A stretch of DNA of 64,000 nucleotides, taken from NCBI RefSeq assembly GCF_011397635.1, contig NC_064765.1:33585132-33649131 (forward strand), given 5' to 3'. Positions 58,957 to 64,000 of this stretch are shown one piece after another (positions within the stretch are counted from its first letter, which is position 1; each line of letters opens with the position of its first letter). A model generated the notes under the pieces. It worked only from the letters and a program-made list of their open reading frames with translations. It was not told the origin of the DNA and ran no database searches. Source of the stretch: Epinephelus fuscoguttatus. Lineage: Eukaryota > Chordata > Actinopteri > Perciformes > Serranidae. The position numbers were made by a program, and so were the translations under genes.

Positions 58957-59930
58957 AATTACATACTAACTGTACGTCCAAACCAGAAGCTTCTAAAGAG
59001 GCAAAATCTCTCAAGGACGCCCAAGAAGCACAACTGTCAAAAACATTTGTGGCAGCTTTAGTCGCTCTAGTCGCTCATCACGTGAATCATTGAACGTTCA
59101 ATCATGGTCATTGTCAATTTAAAGGAGCCTCAAAGCAGACTACTGGCTTGAAAGCAGCATAGTTGCTGCTTTGTTGTTGTTCAGTCAAAAAGCTCATAGT
59201 TGGCCAACAGAAAGTTATGTTTGGTCAATGAAAACAGAAAAACCAACTACCTCCGCGACGCAGTCCCAAGCCTCGATTCTTTTTATTTTGGTCTCTGTAA
59301 CCGAACAACAACACATTATGGACGCAAAACGCGAGTAATCAACTTCTCGATATCAACTGTCAGAGTGTGCTGTAGGAACCAAAGTTACATGGCTTGTTCT
59401 CTGGGACCCACTTCAAGCATCAGTATACCACTTGGTTGTCACCGAACCGCGTCAGAGCTCATAATGAGTTTAACTCCCCTCTGTGGTTGCTTTTGTCGCC
59501 CAAGATGCGCAGCTGGCGACCAGATCGCCCAAGTCGCCCATGTCGCCGGGCTCTCTTTGAAAATGAATGACTTACGCTGTTTTGGAGGCTCTGCTTTCTG
59601 TTGGTTTGAATGTACAGCAATGTGACATATCTGTGCTTTGCAGAAACATACAATGCCAACACTTAATATATTCTGGCATGGACATATAGCATCTTAAGTA
59701 TATTTTATTAAATAAACTGTGATAAGGGCGGCTTAGACATTGAGATATATATTGTAGTTATATTGAGTTTCTTTCAGTCATTTCTGCCTTTTCAGTTTAT
59801 TCCCATTAAAATGCCACATGTGGTGTCTTTAAGAACTCAGTGTTCATGAATCTGGAAATCCATCGGTAAAAAAAAGAAAAACAAAAATTTCTTCCTTTAC
59901 CTCTGGAGGCACAGCCCGGAGTTTTTCGAC
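58957..59930. other. No gene seen
   Basis: A 141-codon frame at 59200-59625 has no recognisable domain. 59498-59560 has several CGCCCAAG/CGCCCATG repeats and looks like part of a GC-rich dispersed repeat. Confidence 0.4.
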
Positions 59931-59933
59931 TAA

Positions 59934-59969
59934 CCGGAAGTGAAGGGGCCTCATGGCCTTCACTTCCGG
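59934..59969. repeat. Perfect 13-bp palindromic arms with ETS cores
   Basis: CCGGAAGTGAAGG (59934-59946) and CCTTCACTTCCGG (59957-59969), 10-base loop. Each arm contains CCGGAAGTG, the ETS/GABP core, in divergent orientation. Confidence 0.9.
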
Positions 59970-60195
59970 TGGTGCCCCCAGGGAATCGCCGTGTTGTTTA
60001 CAAATACTTTGGGTAGAAAACCAGCAGAGTTTAGCTATATATCACATTTTTCACGTCACTAACGTTATATCACCGTGTAGACTAATCTGATGTTTGTTAA
60101 GTCTATAAACACAATGACTGAACAAACGTATAAAAATAAGGTAATAACTCAATAAATGGTCCGTGAATAAAATATTTTTTCCAGTGAATATCTTA

Positions 60196-60404
60196 GTTAC
60201 AACATGATTGAGCTAGCAAAGCAGTTTTGTGTTGCTATGTGTGGTATTTATTCAGTTATGGGAAATCACGATGTCTAGAAAGCATCAGTGGCTGCAGCTG
60301 ACAGGGACAGTTAGCAAAGCTAACATCAGGACGTCATCTGTTAAAAGCCTCCCGTTGCTGGATACGGCATGAAACTACTCCAGTTAGCTCAATCATGTTG
60401 TAAC
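60196..60404. repeat. Perfect 20-bp inverted repeat, 169-bp spacer
   Basis: GTTACAACATGATTGAGCTA at 60196-60215 is exactly mirrored at 60385-60404, and AAATATTTTTT-type tracts flank both arms outward (60168-60180 and 60418-60435), extending weaker pairing. May be the inner arms of an unrecognised mobile element. Confidence 0.9.
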
Positions 60405-60435
60405 TCAGACATCCGCAGAAAAAAATATTTTTTTT

Positions 60436-60700
60436 CACGTTGACGAGACGGCATTACTGGAGCGGTCGCTATGGACGCGGAGCTTGCTATTTCTGTACGT
60501 ACACATTTCCTGGGGACACCTGCATGTCTCGGCCGCGCCCCCTCCATTATGATTGGCTAAAGCACAGCATCGTTCAGACTCAAAGCCCCGCCCTCCCCCT
60601 CTCTCTAGTCGTCTTTCACACAGGGCTGCCGACAGATTCTACCGTAGATTGCAGAATCTGTCTTGAGAGATTAGTGTTCATGCTGCTCTGTACAGTCTAG
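60436..60700. promoter_or_regulatory. CpG-rich promoter-like stretch
   Basis: CpG-rich, with GATTGGCTAA (inverted CCAAT box, 60551-60560) and GCCCCGCCC (about 60585-60593). No exon is recognisable on either side; it may instead be the GC-rich end of a mobile element associated with the inverted repeat to its left. Confidence 0.3.
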
Positions 60701-60704
60701 ACCC

Positions 60705-61807
60705 GCTGCAACTACACATCACATTAATAACTAATAAGGTTATTTGTTTGCTTTAATGTAAGGCGATCTTTATTGTGTCTTGTACAGCACAGCACATACT
60801 GTGCTAGATGAAAGTGCTCCTGTCTGAAAACACCTTTAAGGTGCTAAAAGTCAAAATGTTTGTAAGTGCCTGTCAGTCTTGCTATGTTATATAAAGATGC
60901 TCAGCTCTCAGCAGTGTCAAGGGCACATAATGGCACACATCATTCCCATTGAGAAATGAGAAAACGTAGCAACAGGCAGGTCTCTGGAGGACACACTACT
61001 GTAAGAGACGCCAGCAACACAGGAGAAAAGGCTTTCAGCACAATGGTGTTCTCAGGTTAGTGTGGGCATTATCACATACCCAGAGGAAAGCTGACAGTAG
61101 TTGTTCCTTAGAAGCCTATTTTTAGATTATTTAAGAGCACAGTCGGTAATAGGAGCTGGGTGACCTTTTTTTAAGCAGTACATTCATTAACATAGTAGTT
61201 TAAGGAAGACGTTTTCTCCCCTCTGAATTACATTTTCTGAGCTTTTTATGCAGGTTCTGTCATTGTTAGCTAACGAGGAGTTTTAGCATGCACTGTATTT
61301 CTCCTGGGTGGCTAATAAACTGAATATCCAAACAGTTTCACCTTTACACAACCTTAAAAACAGCCTTGTGTTTTTCTAGACCACTATAATTCTGACTTTA
61401 TCCAGTATCTTAGTTATTTTAGCATTATCTAAAAAAGCTACATTAGAAGAGGCTCTATGGTGGCCTGAGGGTTGTGTCACGTTAGCTAATTCACGAAACT
61501 TGCTAGCTGCTTATAGACCGTCAGTTTCTAGTAATAACCCAGTCATTTCTTTTACCTTAAAATACAATTTAACACCATTATCTTCAAGAGTCAGTTCAAC
61601 CAAATGATGAATAATGGCATTCTATTATTTTAGATATCCCTCTCTGATTTAGGGATGTTTTAATGACTAATTTCCCTGACATTTCAATGAGTCTAAAAGT
61701 AATAAAACACTCAGACAACAGTCAAAATTTAGCACAATTTAATCTACAGGGGTATAAAACATTGTCATAGGAGCCATTTGAAATCATGAATCACTTTGGA
61801 AGAATGC
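60705..61807. other. No gene seen
   Basis: AT-rich; nothing recognised. Confidence 0.5.
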
Positions 61808-61811
61808 TTAA

Positions 61812-62190
61812 AGCCACTACAAGGAACTTTTAACTGGATATGCAAAAGTCTCTCGTTTCTGCTGATGTCTGTGCGTGACCTACAACAGCAAATGAGACCA
61901 TCGGTGTGAAGATAAGCTATTTCTATATAGTGTATATCCACACCTTTAGGAAACTGTGTCCGGGTCCGTCGCTTCCAGGACGAAACAATTTACGGCACTC
62001 AGATGGCACACGTCATCTTACCTAGCTGCTTACATTTGACTAGTAGTGAAATGAAATAGTGACTAATATAAATAGGCGCAATACGCGCTAGAGCTCATGG
62101 GAAATGTAGGCTTCATTCCGGCAAAACACTACCGCTTTTGTCCACAGGGTCGCCAAAATCAACTCAAAATGAAAGTTCCTTGTAGGGGCT
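61812..62190. mobile_element. 379-bp MITE with TTAA duplication
   Basis: TTAA at 61808-61811 and 62191-62194. Ends AGCCACTACAAGGAACTTT and inverted AGCCCCTACAAGGAACTTT differ at one of 19 bases. No coding capacity. Well-preserved ends suggest moderate age. Confidence 0.88.
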
Positions 62191-62194
62191 TTAA

Positions 62195-64000
62195 AATGTG
62201 TAGCACTTTGGATGGAGCATTATGAACATTGCACAAAACATGACAATTCACTGAATAAAGGTTAACAAGTGACATTTATTGAAGATGACATTCTTTAGGA
62301 GAATAAATCTTCAGGAAATGTACCTGACTGTTACATTTGCATTTACATTGAGTGAATGGAATTGCATAAAATAATAATAATTTTAGCAATGTTTAATCGA
62401 TGAGTTGACACATCCCTTCTCTGATTGAAAAATGATATTTCATTTAACATAATGTGTTTTTCCAAAACAATGTCCTGGTTATTCTTGATAATCCACATAC
62501 ATCACTGTTTCATAATTACTTACTGCTATCTATTAAAAAAAATCTTGACTTATGGAAATTGCAAATGACAAATAACAGAAAGGACCGTGGTTGAATCCTA
62601 GTTAAGAGCTGCAGTCATATTTCATTCGAAAGAGTCAAACATTTTATAATGCCACAAAAAATCTATTACATGCTGCATGACAATTTGCGTTTCACTGGGC
62701 TTTGCAGCAGACAAACCATTGTGGAAACAGACAGCAGAGGTGAGGAATTAAATGTGACATAAGCCAAGAGGCAGATTTATTGATATCAGAATGTCAGAGT
62801 ACCTGCCGGCCCTCCCGCCCTCACCCTCATCACTTTCCATTTTGGTATTTATTTATTTCAACAGTGAGGCAACCCTGCATCTCCAGGAGTTCTGCCTGCA
62901 TCTGGCCCATATTCTATCATTAGCTCTCCCGACCTCGCTCCCGCTGCCTCCCTCTATCTCTGCTACAGCAAATTTACTTGAGTCGCATATATAGTTAAAA
63001 TGATAGAAAAGAATAAGAAAGAAATAGATTACACATTGTGCAGGTGATAGAAATGAGAACCCAGAGGGGTTTATGAAACTAAAACAGAGGGAGACCGAAA
63101 TGAGCAAGGAAAGGTTATATAGACCTGAATTGGATAATAGAGCGGAAATGATGCCAAAAGTCAACAGGGAGGCATTTTGGAATGTCATTTAAAGTGCACG
63201 AACGGCACAGCATAAAATAAAGTAAATCTGATACAGGAACTGAAAGTGAAAGCGGTGGTAGGTGAGTGGGAAGCGTGATCTAAATGAGATGTTTTGACTT
63301 AAAAGACAAATGAGATCTTTTACGGTTCTAAATTTGGAATTTTGCCATGTTTCAGGGCAACCTGAAAATGAATACCAGCGTGCGGTAACTGCAAGGCTCA
63401 TATTGATTGTTTCTGCTTTCATGTTTTTCTCTATCATGTATTCGGTGTGTTGGATTCTGATGTGTGTGCAGCAGGAATGAAGATAAATTACAAACCACTA
63501 CCTATATAGTTAAGCATTTCATTGCCCTGTAAAGTAAAGATAAGGCAACATCTTTAACGACCTTGTCATCATGCAACATAAAATGTTTATTACTGTCAAA
63601 ATAAAACTCCAGCATAAATAGATGCTATACGTGTTAGGCTCCCTGGCCTAGCCACAGTGTAATAAATGACACCGGGTGATAGACAAACACAAATCATACT
63701 GATTTCCTGACATCATATGCGCGGTAATAAAAACAGCTGTTGATTGCCTGTCATGTATGATAGAAGGGGAGAGACGGCAGGCTGGTGCACATCTCAGAAC
63801 AAATATTGTTCCAATCTAAGATGGTCAATATGGTTTTATTCACCTCTGTGACAGGATGCGGGATGGCTTTGCTGGAGTGCCCAGTAATAGCACAAATAAA
63901 AACAGTGAGCAGGGATACAAACACGTTGTTTGTTCAGGCAGGGAACAGAGCAGCACTCCCAGGGAACACCTGCTATACTTTGGTAACCACCCTGTCAATA
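62195..64000. other. No gene seen
   Basis: No recognisable exon or repeat. The 62.75-63.0 kb and 63.6-63.9 kb parts are balanced in composition and repeat-free to the eye, so they are candidates for conserved noncoding elements. TTTCAACAG at about 62857-62865 is acceptor-like but no coding frame follows. Confidence 0.4.

Noticed and set aside
59200..59625. 141-codon + strand frame
   Set aside because: No recognised domain; the 3' part is a GC-rich repeated motif.
62791..62994. Exon preceded by TTTCAACAG
   Set aside because: Following sequence has no recognisable protein and no good donor.

Overview
This is vertebrate, almost certainly teleost fish, nuclear DNA. It has a spliced gene with GT-AG introns, two Tc1-type transposons, fish-type SINEs and LINEs, TTAA-flanked MITEs and long CA/GT microsatellites. 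Nothing in it is bacterial, viral or organellar.

One protein-coding gene can be read completely: the cap-binding translation initiation factor eIF4E, on the + strand. It has seven coding exons between 447 and 16662. They join in frame without any correction into 216 codons, and all cap-binding, eIF4G-binding and phosphorylation-site residues are present. The start lies in a GC-rich promoter with a CCAAT box at 410-414 and a YY1-like AAGATGGCG spanning the start codon. The 3' UTR ends near 17.05-17.29 kb. The introns carry a TTAA-flanked MITE (intron 1), older repeats (intron 2), a nearly intact Tc1 element with very long inverted repeats plus two other elements (intron 4), and a diverged fish repeat (intron 5).

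From 17.3 to about 46.2 kb there is no supportable gene. The sequence is gene-poor and rich in layered repeats: a 57-bp minisatellite with a 171-bp higher-order period, lying between the ends of an inverted-repeat element (24.9-26.4 kb); a decayed L2/CR1-like LINE (28.1-29.0 kb); a three-layer nest in which a solo LTR with a perfect 5-bp target duplication sits inside a GC-rich element, itself inside a third inverted-repeat element (31.5-34.1 kb); a SINE with 15-bp target duplications (37.5 kb); a 99-bp GT tract (39.2 kb); a second TTAA-type MITE (43.9 kb); and a SINE next to a 5'-truncated LINE (45.0-45.9 kb).

At 46.26-46.73 kb there is a GC-richer stretch ending in a good splice donor, possibly the untranslated first exon of another + strand gene running out of the window. 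By human gene order (EIF4E followed on the same strand by TSPAN5) tspan5 is the leading guess, but no coding sequence confirms it. About 1.4 kb downstream a second GC-rich stretch carries a near-palindromic RFX X-box. From 48 to 64 kb there are repeats (including a second, badly decayed Tc1 element at 56.2-57.6 kb and a hAT MITE at 58.7 kb), two hairpin-forming inverted repeats near 60 kb, and long unassigned single-copy-looking stretches.

I found no evidence for a novel multi-gene system. The observations most worth following are the higher-order minisatellite, the three-layer transposon nest, the unusual Tc1 element whose inverted repeats run into its own coding sequence, and the unassigned first-exon/X-box region. 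Most repeat family assignments come from sequence patterns I recognise and were not checked by any search.
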